The notes: a model not told the origin generated them from the sequence alone. DNA of 34,370 nt from Candidatus Curtissbacteria bacterium RIFCSPHIGHO2_12_FULL_41_17 (GCA_001774945.1 MFBL01000058.1:1-34370), one strand, 5' to 3'; shown: positions 7,278-15,539, counted from the first letter of the stretch. Made by a program: numbers and translations.

Positions 7278-7681
7278 TATGTTGCGCCATTTAGCGCGAT
7301 ATTTACCAGTCTATCTGCCTCCTTATTTTTAGCCCTTTCAATATGGCGATAAGAAATTTTACCAAAGTTTGCCTCAAGGCTTCGGACTTTAAAAATCAGT
7401 TCCCTAAGTTTGGCGTTTTTAACCTTATAGCGGCCAGCCATTTGTAAGACCACCAGCTGAGAATCAAGATAAATATTTAAATCGTAAGCTTTAAAGTTTT
7501 GCGATAACCACTTGAGGGCCTCAACCAGTGCAGTATACTCAGCAACATTATTGGTGGCAACACCAATGAAACCGGCCGCTTCTTTTTTTAAGGTACCGTT
7601 TTTTTTAACCACAAATCCCCAGGCAGCCGGCCCGGGATTGCCTCTTGCGCCACCATCGCAATATACGCTAAGTGTGCTCAT
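7277..7681 (-). CDS. rnhA: Ribonuclease H (RNase HI family)
   Basis: 134 residues. RNase HI cleaves the RNA strand of RNA-DNA hybrids. The four acidic catalytic residues are present: Asp9 (YCDGGARGNPG), Glu48 (NNVAEYTAL), Asp73 (LDSQLVV) and Asp123 (NKEADRLVN). The form lacks the basic-protrusion segment of the E. coli enzyme, as in many short bacterial and archaeal versions. The start overlaps the stop of the flippase gene as ATGA, indicating translational coupling. Its place inside a polysaccharide group appears coincidental. Confidence 0.93.
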   Translation of the reverse strand: MSTLSVYCDGGARGNPGPAAWGFVVKKNGTLKKEAAGFIGVATNNVAEYTALVEALKWLSQNFKAYDLNIYLDSQLVVLQMAGRYKVKNAKLRELIFKVRSLEANFGKISYRHIERAKNKEADRLVNIALNGAT

Positions 7682-8949
7682 ATTTTAGATATTATATTCC
7701 TTTGGCTTTTTAATACCGCTACTACTAAAAGGAGCAGGATAAAAGCTTCTGAGACGACTGTCACAATTGCCGCCGCCATATATCCAAATTGGGGGATATA
7801 GATTAAGTTTAAAATTATATTAAATGCCGCACCCGAGAAATAAATAAGAGCCAGATATTTTTGTTTTTTTATGATTATTAACAAGTGCCAAAGCAAAGCA
7901 GAAATGAAAAAGAAAGGCATACCAAGTGCTAAAACCGCAAGAGCCGTTTGCGATCCTATAAATCTTGCATCATAAATAGCGGGGATTAAAAATGATACGG
8001 CAATTAAAAAACCGGTCAAAAATACTGAAAGGGATAGAAGAATCACCAGAGTGCGTTTAATATGCGATTTGAATTTTGAATAGCTTTTTTTTAGAAATTC
8101 TTCATTAAGTAAAGGATAAATGGCGTTGACCAAAAAAATAGGCAAAGCGAGCGCCGCTTCAAAAAACTGGTAGGCCAAACCATAAATTCCCACCTCGGAG
8201 CTTTCGCGAAAATTGGAAAGAATCAAGACATCGATTCGAAAGTAAATTAAGTTGAAAATTAAGGCAAGACCTATCGGCCAGGAGGCGGAAACGAGTCTTT
8301 GTGTGCTGTTTTTTTCAAATTTGGGAAGGATAAATTTTTTAATCCTTTTTGTAATAAGAAAGTAAGCAGCGCAAACTAAAACAAAACCTCCTAAAACATA
8401 GGAGGCGACGTAGCCTAGCAGATTGCCGCCGGAAAAAGTTATTGCAAGTGTACTTGTTAAAATAACCAAGTAACCGGCGATTGCTGCTATGGTCGACAGG
8501 TCATACCTCAGATTTCTTTGGAAATAAGCGTTAGCAGTGGTAAAAAGTGCCTGAGTTAAAATTGTTAATGATCCTATAAGAATACCCGCCTTTACAAGCG
8601 GTGAAAAACCTGTTTGTTTAACCAAATCATGTGGCAGTACAAATGAAATTGAGATAGCAGCAGCAAAAAGAATAAGCGCCAAAATAAGTCTTACACCGAC
8701 CAAGACCTTAAAAAGATTAAATTCAGATTTTTTATCGGCAGTTCTAACATAAATACTATTTAGTCCAAAATCCGCAAAAGTGTAAAAATAGCCGACAAAA
8801 ACAAAAATTTTGGTAAATTCTCCAAAGCCGGCCGGGCCAAGTGTTCTGGCAATTAAAAGAGTAATTATTAGGGTGATCGTTGCAGTGAATGCTTTGCCGA
8901 AGACCTGAAAAACGGTATTGTAAAATACTTTTTTATACATTGATAGCAC
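7678..8949 (-). CDS. Wzx-like polysaccharide flippase (MATE/MOP superfamily)
   Basis: 423 residues with about 12 hydrophobic segments over the whole length and the usual opening of oligosaccharide flippases (TLIIARTLGPAGFGEFTKIFVFVGYFYTFADFGLN). It should move lipid-linked saccharide units across the membrane. The track start is a GTG (8949); the ATG at 8940 (MYKKVFYN) is more likely, giving 420 residues, with GGTG six bases ahead. It lies 13 nt or so downstream of the O-antigen-ligase-like gene and overlaps rnhA by 4 nt. Confidence 0.85.
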   Translation of the reverse strand: MLSMYKKVFYNTVFQVFGKAFTATITLIITLLIARTLGPAGFGEFTKIFVFVGYFYTFADFGLNSIYVRTADKKSEFNLFKVLVGVRLILALILFAAAISISFVLPHDLVKQTGFSPLVKAGILIGSLTILTQALFTTANAYFQRNLRYDLSTIAAIAGYLVILTSTLAITFSGGNLLGYVASYVLGGFVLVCAAYFLITKRIKKFILPKFEKNSTQRLVSASWPIGLALIFNLIYFRIDVLILSNFRESSEVGIYGLAYQFFEAALALPIFLVNAIYPLLNEEFLKKSYSKFKSHIKRTLVILLSLSVFLTGFLIAVSFLIPAIYDARFIGSQTALAVLALGMPFFFISALLWHLLIIIKKQKYLALIYFSGAAFNIILNLIYIPQFGYMAAAIVTVVSEAFILLLLVVAVLKSQRNIISKI

Positions 8950-8962
8950 CCAATATATCAGT

Positions 8963-10198
8963 TTAATTTTTTTTAGGCGAACTGATAATGTAGGCGCAAG
9001 CCAACCAGAATAGCAGTCTGCCCTGATTTAGGGTCCATAAAAAATGGTCAAAGCTGGCAAAAATCACAAGACTGATAAAAAGAAGGATTTTAGCTTTGGT
9101 TTTGGCCTTTTTAAGTACAAAAAGCAGCAAAAATGCAAAAATGATAAGCCCAAAAAAGCCATTTTCGGCAAGGATTAAAAGAAAAACATTATGAACAGGC
9201 TGCAGCAGACGGATTTGGTTGGCTGAAGTCAGATTTTGCAAAGCAAGCTGGGGAATAAAATTGAGACTCCCGACTCCAAACAGGGGATTTTTGGCAAAAA
9301 TATCAATTGCCGCACTAATTAAAACCAGTCTTTCCGAAAGTGAAGCAATCTGCGCTTCGGGCAAAAATCTTATGATAAACAGGACGAGTGCCGCAAGTGC
9401 CGCAACTCCTAAAATTTGAGGTAATTTTTTAAAAAGAGTCACTAAATATAAAAAGAGTAAGAATATGCCGGACTTGGAAGAGGTGGCGATCAGGGACAAG
9501 GGCAATAGAATCAAGGTGATGATTCTTGCTGCTTTTTTCTTTAATAATAATTTATGAGAATCAATGATAATAAAACTTATAAGCAGAAAAGCTGCCAGCA
9601 CATTCGGGTGAGGAAAAGTTCCGTAGGGCCTTAAAAATTGGCGGCCAAAAAGTTGGCCGTGGGCAATATTGACTGTTGAAGAATCAAAACTGCGCTCACC
9701 CAATATCCACAGCCCTAGGGATTTCTGCAAGGCAAACTGCCCTAAAGCAACTAGCGACTGCCAGATAGCCGAAAAGAGCAAGACAAAAATACTGATTCTT
9801 GCTAAATTGCGGTTTTTAAGAGTTTTTGCTGCGTAAATCCCAAATAAGGAAGCAGTTAAAAATCTAATAAAAAATATATAAGAAAGAGCAGTAATCCTTG
9901 CGAAAAAAATTGTATCGGCTAATAGGTAGAGAGTTAAAATTAACCAAATTAAAAGGAAACTCTTTTGAGTTTCGTAATCTTTTACTAAATTTTTAAGAGC
10001 CTGCCGGCCGGCAAGCAGGTTTTCCAGGCTAAATGTGGCTATATAGAAAAAAAGCGCAAAGTCTACCAAATAAAGACTAATGGCCAAATAATCAATAGGT
10101 ATTCCTAAGACGAAAGATTCGGGATGGAAAAAAAATTTACCAAGCTGAATGGGGATTAGCGCTAAAGTAAGAAGAAAAAATCCATCGGATGGGCGCAT
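8963..10198 (-). CDS. O-antigen ligase/polymerase family membrane protein (Wzy_C)
   Basis: About 411 residues with 10-12 hydrophobic segments. The exterior loop and motif of the Wzy_C family are visible near residues 280-345 (KNPLFGVGSLNFIPQ ... PVHNVFLLILAENGFFGL). It probably polymerises or transfers surface glycans. The ORF track begins with TTG at 10201, but the ATG at 10198 shares a base with the jag stop (TGATG) and is preferred. A 20-nt palindrome is inserted in frame near residues 60-66 (LLAGRQALK), in a loop between membrane segments. Confidence 0.8.
   Translation of the reverse strand: MRPSDGFFLLTLALIPIQLGKFFFHPESFVLGIPIDYLAISLYLVDFALFFYIATFSLENLLAGRQALKNLVKDYETQKSFLLIWLILTLYLLADTIFFARITALSYIFFIRFLTASLFGIYAAKTLKNRNLARISIFVLLFSAIWQSLVALGQFALQKSLGLWILGERSFDSSTVNIAHGQLFGRQFLRPYGTFPHPNVLAAFLLISFIIIDSHKLLLKKKAARIITLILLPLSLIATSSKSGIFLLFLYLVTLFKKLPQILGVAALAALVLFIIRFLPEAQIASLSERLVLISAAIDIFAKNPLFGVGSLNFIPQLALQNLTSANQIRLLQPVHNVFLLILAENGFFGLIIFAFLLLFVLKKAKTKAKILLFISLVIFASFDHFLWTLNQGRLLFWLACAYIISSPKKN
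10000..10019. repeat. REP-like palindrome inside the O-antigen-ligase-like gene
   Basis: CCTGCCGGCCGGCAAGCAGG has complementary ends around a ccggccgg core. It is translated as LAGRQA in a cytoplasmic or exterior loop. It is related to the palindrome at 25637-25657, which reads as LPRRQAG. Confidence 0.65.
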
Positions 10199-10668
10199 CA
10201 ACTTTCGGCAGATTTAGGTTTAACTATCAGATGCCTGTCAGGACCTTCACCTTCGGAGACAGTAGAAACTTTTGGGTGTTCGGCCAGGACGGTGTGAATC
10301 ACTCTTCTCTCACTGCTTTTCAGATTATAAATCGGTTGTTCTTCGGCGCTTTGGGCAACTTGTTCGGCAATACTGATGGCCATTTTTTTAAGCTTCTCTT
10401 CTTTCTGCCTGCGCCAGTCATTTATATCTACAAAAACTTCAAAATCTTCATTGCCGGTCAGTGCTTTAATTCTAACTGCCAATATAAACTGGAGGCTTTC
10501 TAAATTAGCGCCATATTTGCCAATTAAAAGCGCACTATCCGGTGATGAAATATCCACAAAGAAAATTTCGCCTTCTTTTGATACCTCAACGGTTGCCGAT
10601 ACATCCAAGCCCTCAATGATCTGTCTGATATTTTCGGCTACGAAATTTTCGTCTAATTTATGTTTCAT
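10198..10668 (-). CDS. jag: Jag/KhpB (EloR) RNA-binding protein, KH + R3H domains
   Basis: 156 residues. A short start is followed by a KH domain (about 33-85, with the GxxG loop as LIGKYGANLESLQFI) and an R3H domain (about 95-152, ERRVIHTVLAEHPKVSTVSEGEGPDRHLIVKP). In Firmicutes this protein binds RNA and affects cell elongation and division, and it is nearly always encoded next to yidC, as here (18-nt gap). The N-terminal Jag_N domain is absent, giving a shorter protein than in Bacillus. Confidence 0.92.
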   Translation of the reverse strand: MKHKLDENFVAENIRQIIEGLDVSATVEVSKEGEIFFVDISSPDSALLIGKYGANLESLQFILAVRIKALTGNEDFEVFVDINDWRRQKEEKLKKMAISIAEQVAQSAEEQPIYNLKSSERRVIHTVLAEHPKVSTVSEGEGPDRHLIVKPKSAES

Positions 10669-10686
10669 GCAAATTGACGCGAATTT

Positions 10687-11502
10687 TTATTTGCGCCACT
10701 TTTCCGGTAGATACTTATTAAGACCTCCAGCACCTGCAATTATATACTGCTGGATGATACCAATTATCGTAAAAGTGTTCCAGTAAAGAGAAAGGCCAAT
10801 CGGGAATCCATAAGAAAAAAAGGCGATCATTGCCGGCATGATCAAGATCATTTGAGACTGCATCTGGGCCATACTGTCTTCAAGGCCTTCCTTCCCTTCC
10901 TTTTTGACCGGTGCCGGGCTTTTAGCGGACGGGGACATCATTTTTGACTGGATATACTGTAAAATCCCTGTGACAATGGGAACAAGAAGAATCAGAAAAC
11001 CGACAGTGCGCCAATCCGAAGGTTTGGCTGCCAGGCTAACGCCAAGATATGAGGGGTCAGGGATTTTTTCGAGAAAAAGAAATGGGGAATAGAGTCTATC
11101 ATTAATATTAGTTAAAAAATCATTTTTGGAAAAATCCACAATCTTTAACAAAACCTGGTAAAGGGCTATAAAAACCGGCATCTGGATTATTAGAGGCAGA
11201 CAACCGGCCAGAGGATTGACTCCGTGTTCCTTATAAAGCTTGGAAACCTCCTGTTGGTGACGCGTTTTGTCATGCCCATGTTCGGACTTAATTCTATCCA
11301 AGTGCGGCTTTAATGCCGCCATTTTCTGGGTACTTTTTAGCTGGGCGGAAATTAAGGGCCAAAGGGCCAGCCGAATTACAACTGTTAAAAGAATAATGGC
11401 AAATCCTAAAGCACCAGGAATGGGAAGTAGGGCAAAACCTTTATAAAAAAGCAGGAGCAGATTAAGGATCGGGTTGATTAGAAAAGAATCAAAAGGGTTC
11501 AT
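10687..11502 (-). CDS. yidC: Membrane protein insertase YidC/Oxa1
   Basis: 271 residues, the short Gram-positive-like form without the large periplasmic P1 domain. The conserved core is clear: TM2 with FAIILLTVVIRLALWPL (the Arg sits in the hydrophilic groove), a cytoplasmic helical hairpin (KMAALKPHLDRIKSEHG), then NPLAGCLPLIIQMPVFIALYQVL and two more membrane helices. A Lys-rich linker (SAKSPAPVKKEGKEG) lies near residue 195. It inserts proteins alone or with SecYEG. The gene is followed by jag and preceded by yidD at 16 nt. Confidence 0.95.
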   Translation of the reverse strand: MNPFDSFLINPILNLLLLFYKGFALLPIPGALGFAIILLTVVIRLALWPLISAQLKSTQKMAALKPHLDRIKSEHGHDKTRHQQEVSKLYKEHGVNPLAGCLPLIIQMPVFIALYQVLLKIVDFSKNDFLTNINDRLYSPFLFLEKIPDPSYLGVSLAAKPSDWRTVGFLILLVPIVTGILQYIQSKMMSPSAKSPAPVKKEGKEGLEDSMAQMQSQMILIMPAMIAFFSYGFPIGLSLYWNTFTIIGIIQQYIIAGAGGLNKYLPEKWRK

Positions 11503-11518
11503 AAATTTAGTTTAAAAT

Positions 11519-11725
11519 TCAAACCGGATCATAGAATGGCCGTTTGGAAAAAGGATGGCAGGCGCAAATTCTTTTCAAACCCATAACGCTGCCCTTCAAT
11601 ATGCCGTATTTTTCGATTGCCTGGCTCACATAAGCAGAGCAAGATGGCCTAAAACGGCAAGAAGGCAGGCTGCCGGCAAAAAGCACCTGGTAAATTTTAA
11701 TTAAGAATATGGCAATTTGCTTCAT
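11519..11725 (-). CDS. yidD: Membrane protein insertion efficiency factor YidD
   Basis: 68 residues with the family pattern: an amphipathic start ([15 protein letters not shown]), [30 protein letters not shown] and a C-terminal YDPV. It assists YidC-dependent insertion at the inner membrane. Its ATG overlaps the rnpA stop (ATGA). Confidence 0.93.
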   Translation of the reverse strand: MKQIAIFLIKIYQVLFAGSLPSCRFRPSCSAYVSQAIEKYGILKGSVMGLKRICACHPFSKRPFYDPV

Positions 11726-11964
11726 TTAACTTTTCTAATCTTTTCAATTAACAATTTTTCGACCTGGTGCATTTTAAGATCTTTTATATTCTCTTTAACA
11801 ATTATAACCAGTTCCCCCGTAAGTTGGATCTTTCGGGCTGCCTCCATAAATAGCCTTCTAATTCGATTGCGGTCGACTGCTTTTGGTGCTACCTTTTTTG
11901 AAACGACCACCTTTATTTTAGAAAAAGGCAGGTTTTTTTTAAAAATTACAGAAAATTTGTCCAC
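11722..11964 (-). CDS. rnpA: Ribonuclease P protein component
   Basis: 80 residues. The RNR motif region ([22 protein letters not shown]) and the downstream VIIVKENI strand identify RnpA, which assists the RNase P RNA in trimming tRNA 5' ends. It is short against the usual 110-120 residues: the N-terminal strand and helix ahead of the SKK motif are cut down. The start is a GTG that directly abuts the rpmH stop (TAG-GTG), which suggests translational coupling. Confidence 0.88.
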   Translation of the reverse strand: MDKFSVIFKKNLPFSKIKVVVSKKVAPKAVDRNRIRRLFMEAARKIQLTGELVIIVKENIKDLKMHQVEKLLIEKIRKVK

Positions 11965-12102
11965 CTAAACAGCCAGTTTCACGCGACCTCTTATTCTTCT
12001 TCTTGCCAAAACCCTGCGCCCGTCGGTAGTTCTCATACGTTTTCTAAAACCGTGGGTTTTGGCGCGCTTTCTCTTTTTGGGCTGGTAAGTTCTTTTCGGC
12101 AT
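11965..12102 (-). CDS. rpmH: 50S ribosomal protein L34 (too short for the ORF track)
   Basis: 45 residues read from the minus strand: [19 protein letters not shown], then [26 protein letters not shown]. This is the typical L34 sequence, apart from a hydrophobic final LAV. L34 is a core protein of the large subunit. A strong Shine-Dalgarno site (AGGGAG) lies five bases before the ATG. It heads the rpmH-rnpA-yidD-yidC-jag operon, divergent from dnaA, the common bacterial origin arrangement. Confidence 0.97.
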   Translation of the reverse strand: MPKRTYQPKKRKRAKTHGFRKRMRTTDGRRVLARRRIRGRVKLAV

Positions 12103-12434
12103 GAATACTCCCTTCGGTCGCTTAATTCAAAATTTAAAGTTCAAAATTAAAAATTTAAAAATTCTGACTTTTTACTTGAACTTTCGACCTTTGACTTTTA
12201 AGTTTTGAGTTTATTGCTTAGGTTACTAGAAATTAAATGAGATATCAAGTCACAAAAATCTTAAGTTTTGCACAAAAATTTTAACCAGTTGACAACTGTT
12301 GATAACTCTTGTAATCATAGATGTTGGCGCAATTATTTTTAAATTTCTTCAGCCTGATCTTCAATTAATATTTGTCTGCTAAATTTTGACTAACTTTGCG
12401 CCAAATTAATTTTTAAAATTCATTAAATACACAG
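12103..12434. other. rpmH-dnaA divergent intergenic region
   Basis: This 332-nt non-coding region holds an AT-rich low-complexity tract (12124-12210) with degenerate repeats such as ttcaaaattt and cttt-gacttt. One DnaA-box-like site (12297-12305) overlaps the palindrome AGTTGACAACT (12287-12297). It must contain promoters for both rpmH and dnaA, but I cannot place a convincing -10/-35 pair. It may form one half of a bipartite origin with the dnaA-dnaN spacer. Confidence 0.5.
12297..12305 (-). promoter_or_regulatory. DnaA-box-like site upstream of dnaA
   Basis: TGTTGATAA is the complement of TTATCAACA, the same 9-mer found twice downstream of dnaA. It differs by one base from the consensus TTATCCACA. 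It may serve DnaA autoregulation or origin function. Confidence 0.5.
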
Positions 12435-13805
12435 GTGGAAGCAAAAAAAATCTGGGCTAAAATTCTATCGGAAATCAAAAGGCATGTTTCGGCCTCAACC
12501 TTCAAGACGTGGTTTGCCGGATCATTTATTGTGGAGTACAAAAAAACCGCCGTTAAAAGTGTTTTAATTATTGCCTTTAAAAATAATTTTTTGAAAGAAC
12601 AGGTCGAAAAAAGATATTTGCCGCAAGTTGCCAAAATCGCAAGCAGAGAGCTCGGCGAGCCAACAGAGATCCTCCTGATAGTTACCCAAAAACAAAATCA
12701 AATAAAAGAAAAAGGGCCGATTTTTTCCGGAGTTGCACCTTTGCAATTTTTAAAGACAAGGCAGGCAAATGATCTAAAAAGTGATCATACTTTTGATAAT
12801 TTTGTGGTGGGCAACTCCAATAATCTGGCTTATCTGGTTGCCAAACAAGTAAGTGAAAACCCCGGAACAAATTACAATCCTCTTTTGTTTTTTGGGCCGA
12901 CGGGCGTTGGCAAAACTCACCTTTTGCAGGCCATAGGCAATGCGATAAAAAAAAGGGCAATTGAAGCTAAAATCCTTTATGCGTCTGCAGAAAAATTTAC
13001 CAACGACTATTTAGAATCCTTATCTTTTAAAACTCAAGCTTCCTTTCGCGCAAGGTATCGCGGGTCTGACGTTCTTTTAGTTGACGACATTCAGTTTTTG
13101 GCCGGCAAGGAAAGCACACAAGAAGAATTTTTTTATACATTTAACGAACTGTATCTTGCAAATAGGCAAATTGTTATTGCCGCAGACAGGCACCCTAAAG
13201 AACTGGGCAAACTTAAAGAAAGACTTGTTAGCCGATTTCTGCAGGGGATGGTTGCCGATATTGCCCCTCCAGATTTTGAAATGAAGATGGCAATTTTAAA
13301 AACTAAATGCAAAGAGCGGGGAATGAGTCTTGACGATGAAAGCATCTCTTATATTGCCAATACCTGCTTTGGGAGTGCGCGGGAACTTGAAGGAGTTTTG
13401 ATATCCACATTTTCTCTTGCTAAATTGTCAGGCAACAAGGTTGATTTGGCAAAAATTAAATTAATTGTTGAAAGAAATCAGACAAACAACCAAAAAGCTA
13501 CCCCCCAAACCATTATTGAAGCTGTATGCAGTTATTTTAATGTCAAACCTTCCGATCTTTCGAGTCCTTCAAGAAAATCCAATTTAGTCTTTGCCAGACA
13601 AATACTCATGTATCTTTTGCGAAAAGAGCTGCAGCTTCCACTTTCTGCGATCGGCCAGTTCGTTGGCGGCAGAGACCATTCAACAATTATCCATGGTGTG
13701 GAAAAAGTTGAAAAAGATGTTCTTTCCAACCAACCGCGAAAGGATGAGGTTCTGAGGATTAGATCCCTTTTCAACAATTACCGGGAAGTTATCGGCAAGA
13801 CTTAG
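12435..13805 (+). CDS. dnaA: Chromosomal replication initiator protein DnaA
   Basis: 456 residues, full length. Domain I (1-80) starts KKIWAKILSEIKRHVSASTFKTWF. A short linker (about 85-110) precedes the AAA+ domain with Walker A GPTGVGKT (about 154-161), Walker B VLLVDDIQF (about 213) and the sensor region. Domain IV has the DnaA signature GGRDHSTIIHGVEKVEKD near residue 412. It binds the origin boxes and opens DNA. The start is GTG without a Shine-Dalgarno sequence; no alternative ATG would retain domain I. Confidence 0.97.
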   Translation: MEAKKIWAKILSEIKRHVSASTFKTWFAGSFIVEYKKTAVKSVLIIAFKNNFLKEQVEKRYLPQVAKIASRELGEPTEILLIVTQKQNQIKEKGPIFSGVAPLQFLKTRQANDLKSDHTFDNFVVGNSNNLAYLVAKQVSENPGTNYNPLLFFGPTGVGKTHLLQAIGNAIKKRAIEAKILYASAEKFTNDYLESLSFKTQASFRARYRGSDVLLVDDIQFLAGKESTQEEFFYTFNELYLANRQIVIAADRHPKELGKLKERLVSRFLQGMVADIAPPDFEMKMAILKTKCKERGMSLDDESISYIANTCFGSARELEGVLISTFSLAKLSGNKVDLAKIKLIVERNQTNNQKATPQTIIEAVCSYFNVKPSDLSSPSRKSNLVFARQILMYLLRKELQLPLSAIGQFVGGRDHSTIIHGVEKVEKDVLSNQPRKDEVLRIRSLFNNYREVIGKT

Positions 13806-13821
13806 ATGTCGGGTTTTTAGT

Positions 13822-13841
13822 TTGTCAACAAGTTATCAACA
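13822..13841 (+). promoter_or_regulatory. Two adjacent DnaA-box-like sites
   Basis: TTGTCAACA and TTATCAACA stand in the same orientation, 11 nt apart start to start. Both carry an A in place of the C at position 6 of TTATCCACA, a feature shared by all box-like sites in this window. Confidence 0.55.
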
Positions 13842-13872
13842 AAGAATATGCTTTTACGGGTTGGCTTTGCAG

Positions 13873-13900
13873 TTATCAACAAACCTAATAATACTAATAC
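13873..13900 (+). promoter_or_regulatory. DnaA-box-like site followed by triplet repeat (unwinding site candidate)
   Basis: TTATCAACA (13873-13881), four bases, then five TAN triplets (TAA TAA TAC TAA TAC). The match to the DnaA-trio consensus is partial because two triplets end in C. Confidence 0.5.
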
Positions 13901-13952
13901 TTTGTTTAATATAAAAGGATAGTAGTGGATGGTATTTTATAAATTGTTGATA

Positions 13953-13958
13953 TATAAT
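13953..13958 (+). promoter_or_regulatory. -10 box candidate for dnaN
   Basis: A perfect TATAAT overlaps the last base of the inverted DnaA-box-like site TGTTGATAT, so DnaA binding could affect dnaN transcription. No good -35 box is visible. The leader would be about 37 nt. Confidence 0.35.
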
Positions 13959-14001
13959 CAAAAAACTTCTGCCGACCAAACCCTTTCCTTAGAAAGCTAA
14001 A

Positions 14002-15126
14002 ATGAAATGTAAAGTCGCCCAAAATGAACTAGCAAAAGCTTTAAAAGCATGCGAAAAATCGTTTCTAGTTCGTGCCAATTTACCGGTTTTATCAAACATT
14101 TTACTTACTATAAGCAAAAATGGCTTGGAAGCACTTTCGACAAACCTGGAAACAGCTACCAGGGTGGCTGTACCCTGTCAAGGGGAAATTGATGGACGTA
14201 TTACCCTTCCGGGAAGGGTTTTTATGGATTTTATCTGGCAGCTCCCGGAGCAAACACTGGCAATTGAATTACTTGGAGAGGAAGTGCTGGTGACAACAAA
14301 GGGTTATAGCGCAAGGTTTGCCTCAATGCCGGCTGAAGAGTTCCCAGCAATTCCCAAAATAGAAAGCGGTAAAAAAATCGAAATTGAAGCAAGTGTTTTT
14401 GCCAAAGCTTGCGCCCAGGTCGTTTTTTGTGCAGCACAGGACGAAGGCAGGCCTACCTTAAACGGGATTCTTTGCGAACTTAATAAACAGAATTTTTCGA
14501 TGGTGGCAACTGACGGCTACCGTTTGGGATTTGTAACGATTCCAATCGCCGGATCAGTAAGTTTAATAAAGATGATAATACCAGCAAAGACACTCGGGGA
14601 AGTGATTAAGCTGGCAAGTGAATTAGAACAGGAAGAAGACGGAAAATCACTGACAATTACAATAGCAGACACTTTAACCCAGGCTAATTTTAAACTGGGC
14701 AATATCGAGTTTACCTCAAGATTAATTGAGGGCGAATTTCCCAATTGGCAAAAAATAATTCCGGCGAATTTTGCCACCAGCGCCAAAATTTTGCGTGAAG
14801 AATTAACAAGAAGGGTAAGAATAGCAGCTGTTTTTGCCAGGGATAGCGGCAATATCGTCAGGCTTAAATTGGAGGGTAAAAAGCTGACAATTTTGGCAAC
14901 CACAGCTCAGGTGGGTTCAAACGAAACGGAAATGGAGGCGGAGATTAGCGGCAAAGGCGGGGAGATTGCTTTCAACTACCGTTACATTTTAGAGGCACTT
15001 TCTGCGATTGATAGTGAAGTTATTAATTTCCAGATGAGCGAGAGCTTAACCCCCGGGAGGATAACACCCGAAGATACCAAAAGCGGCCTCTTCCAGATCA
15101 TTATGCCGGTCCGACTTCAAGGCTGA
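14002..15126 (+). CDS. dnaN: DNA polymerase III beta subunit (sliding clamp)
   Basis: 374 residues, the usual length, with three repeated clamp folds: an N-terminal domain (MKCKVAQNELAKALKACEKSFLVRANLPVLSNILL), a middle domain (ATDGYRLGFVTIPI) and a C-terminal domain ending ESLTPGRITPEDTKSGLFQIIMPVRL. The clamp ring tethers polymerase to DNA. The start ATG follows a weak AGAAAG. The stop codon TGA is the first triplet of the inverted-repeat arm that frames the next gene. Confidence 0.97.
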   Translation: MKCKVAQNELAKALKACEKSFLVRANLPVLSNILLTISKNGLEALSTNLETATRVAVPCQGEIDGRITLPGRVFMDFIWQLPEQTLAIELLGEEVLVTTKGYSARFASMPAEEFPAIPKIESGKKIEIEASVFAKACAQVVFCAAQDEGRPTLNGILCELNKQNFSMVATDGYRLGFVTIPIAGSVSLIKMIIPAKTLGEVIKLASELEQEEDGKSLTITIADTLTQANFKLGNIEFTSRLIEGEFPNWQKIIPANFATSAKILREELTRRVRIAAVFARDSGNIVRLKLEGKKLTILATTAQVGSNETEMEAEISGKGGEIAFNYRYILEALSAIDSEVINFQMSESLTPGRITPEDTKSGLFQIIMPVRLQG

Positions 15127-15141
15127 CATTTGACAATTGAC
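15124..15141. repeat. Left inverted-repeat arm around four-helix-bundle gene 1
   Basis: TGACATTTGACAATTGAC overlaps the dnaN stop codon. Its complement is found at 15540-15564, interrupted there by a small insertion. The arms enclose the four-helix-bundle gene. Confidence 0.7.
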
Positions 15142-15157
15142 CATTAACATTTAACAT

Positions 15158-15532
15158 ATGCGCAAGTTCCGCTTTAGAAAATTTAAAGTTTACCAAGACG
15201 CCATCAGGTTTCGAATGCGCATTAAGGCTTTAACGAATAAGTATTTCCCAAAAGACGAGAAGTATTTAATTATAGATCAAATCATTAGGGCAGCAAACTC
15301 AATTGTTCTGGCAATTGCTGAGGGCGCGGATCGATCAACTGACAAAGACTTTGCTTTATTTCTCAATCGTGCCCACACCTCTTTAAACGAGGTTGTTGCT
15401 TGTTTAGATATTGCCCTTGCCGAGAAATTTATAAGCCTGCGGGTTTACTTGGAGTATGTTGCCGAAGCGGAGAATTTGGCAAACCAGATAACCGCATTTA
15501 GAAGAAAATTATTAATAAGCCCTTCTAAGTAG
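15158..15532 (+). CDS. Four-helix-bundle protein (23S intervening-sequence family), copy 1
   Basis: 124 residues with the typical pattern of the family: FRKFKVYQDAIRF at the start, DQIIRAANSIVLAIAEG in helix 2, RAHTSLNEVVACLDIA in helix 3 and a last helix EYVAEAENLANQITAFRRKL. Family members were first noted in 23S rRNA intervening sequences and resemble the accessory protein Avd of diversity-generating retroelements; their role is unknown. It splits dnaN from dciA and is bracketed by inverted repeats, so it looks like an inserted unit. No Shine-Dalgarno site is seen; the ATG follows an AT-rich tttaacat. Confidence 0.85.
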   Translation: MRKFRFRKFKVYQDAIRFRMRIKALTNKYFPKDEKYLIIDQIIRAANSIVLAIAEGADRSTDKDFALFLNRAHTSLNEVVACLDIALAEKFISLRVYLEYVAEAENLANQITAFRRKLLISPSK

Positions 15533-15539
15533 TATTTTT

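Larger units (their letters stand above)
13806..14001. other. oriC: Probable replication origin (oriC) between dnaA and dnaN
   Basis: A spacer of 196 nt contains TTGTCAACA (13822-13830), TTATCAACA (13833-13841), TTATCAACA (13873-13881) and an inverted TGTTGATAT (13945-13953). The first two start 11 nt apart, about one helical turn. Next to the third box, after aacc, is TAATAATACTAATAC (13886-13900), triplets of the kind described as DnaA-trios, then an AT-rich stretch. The layout box/short spacer/triplets/AT-rich resembles the basal unwinding unit of other bacteria. Confidence 0.65.

Noticed and set aside
12389-12422. dnaA promoter TTGACT ... TAAAAT
   Set aside because: The spacing is 22 nt, too long for a standard promoter, so it was not called.
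12413-12960. Minus-strand ORFs over the 5' part of dnaA
   Set aside because: Shadows of dnaA, which is complete with all domains on the plus strand.
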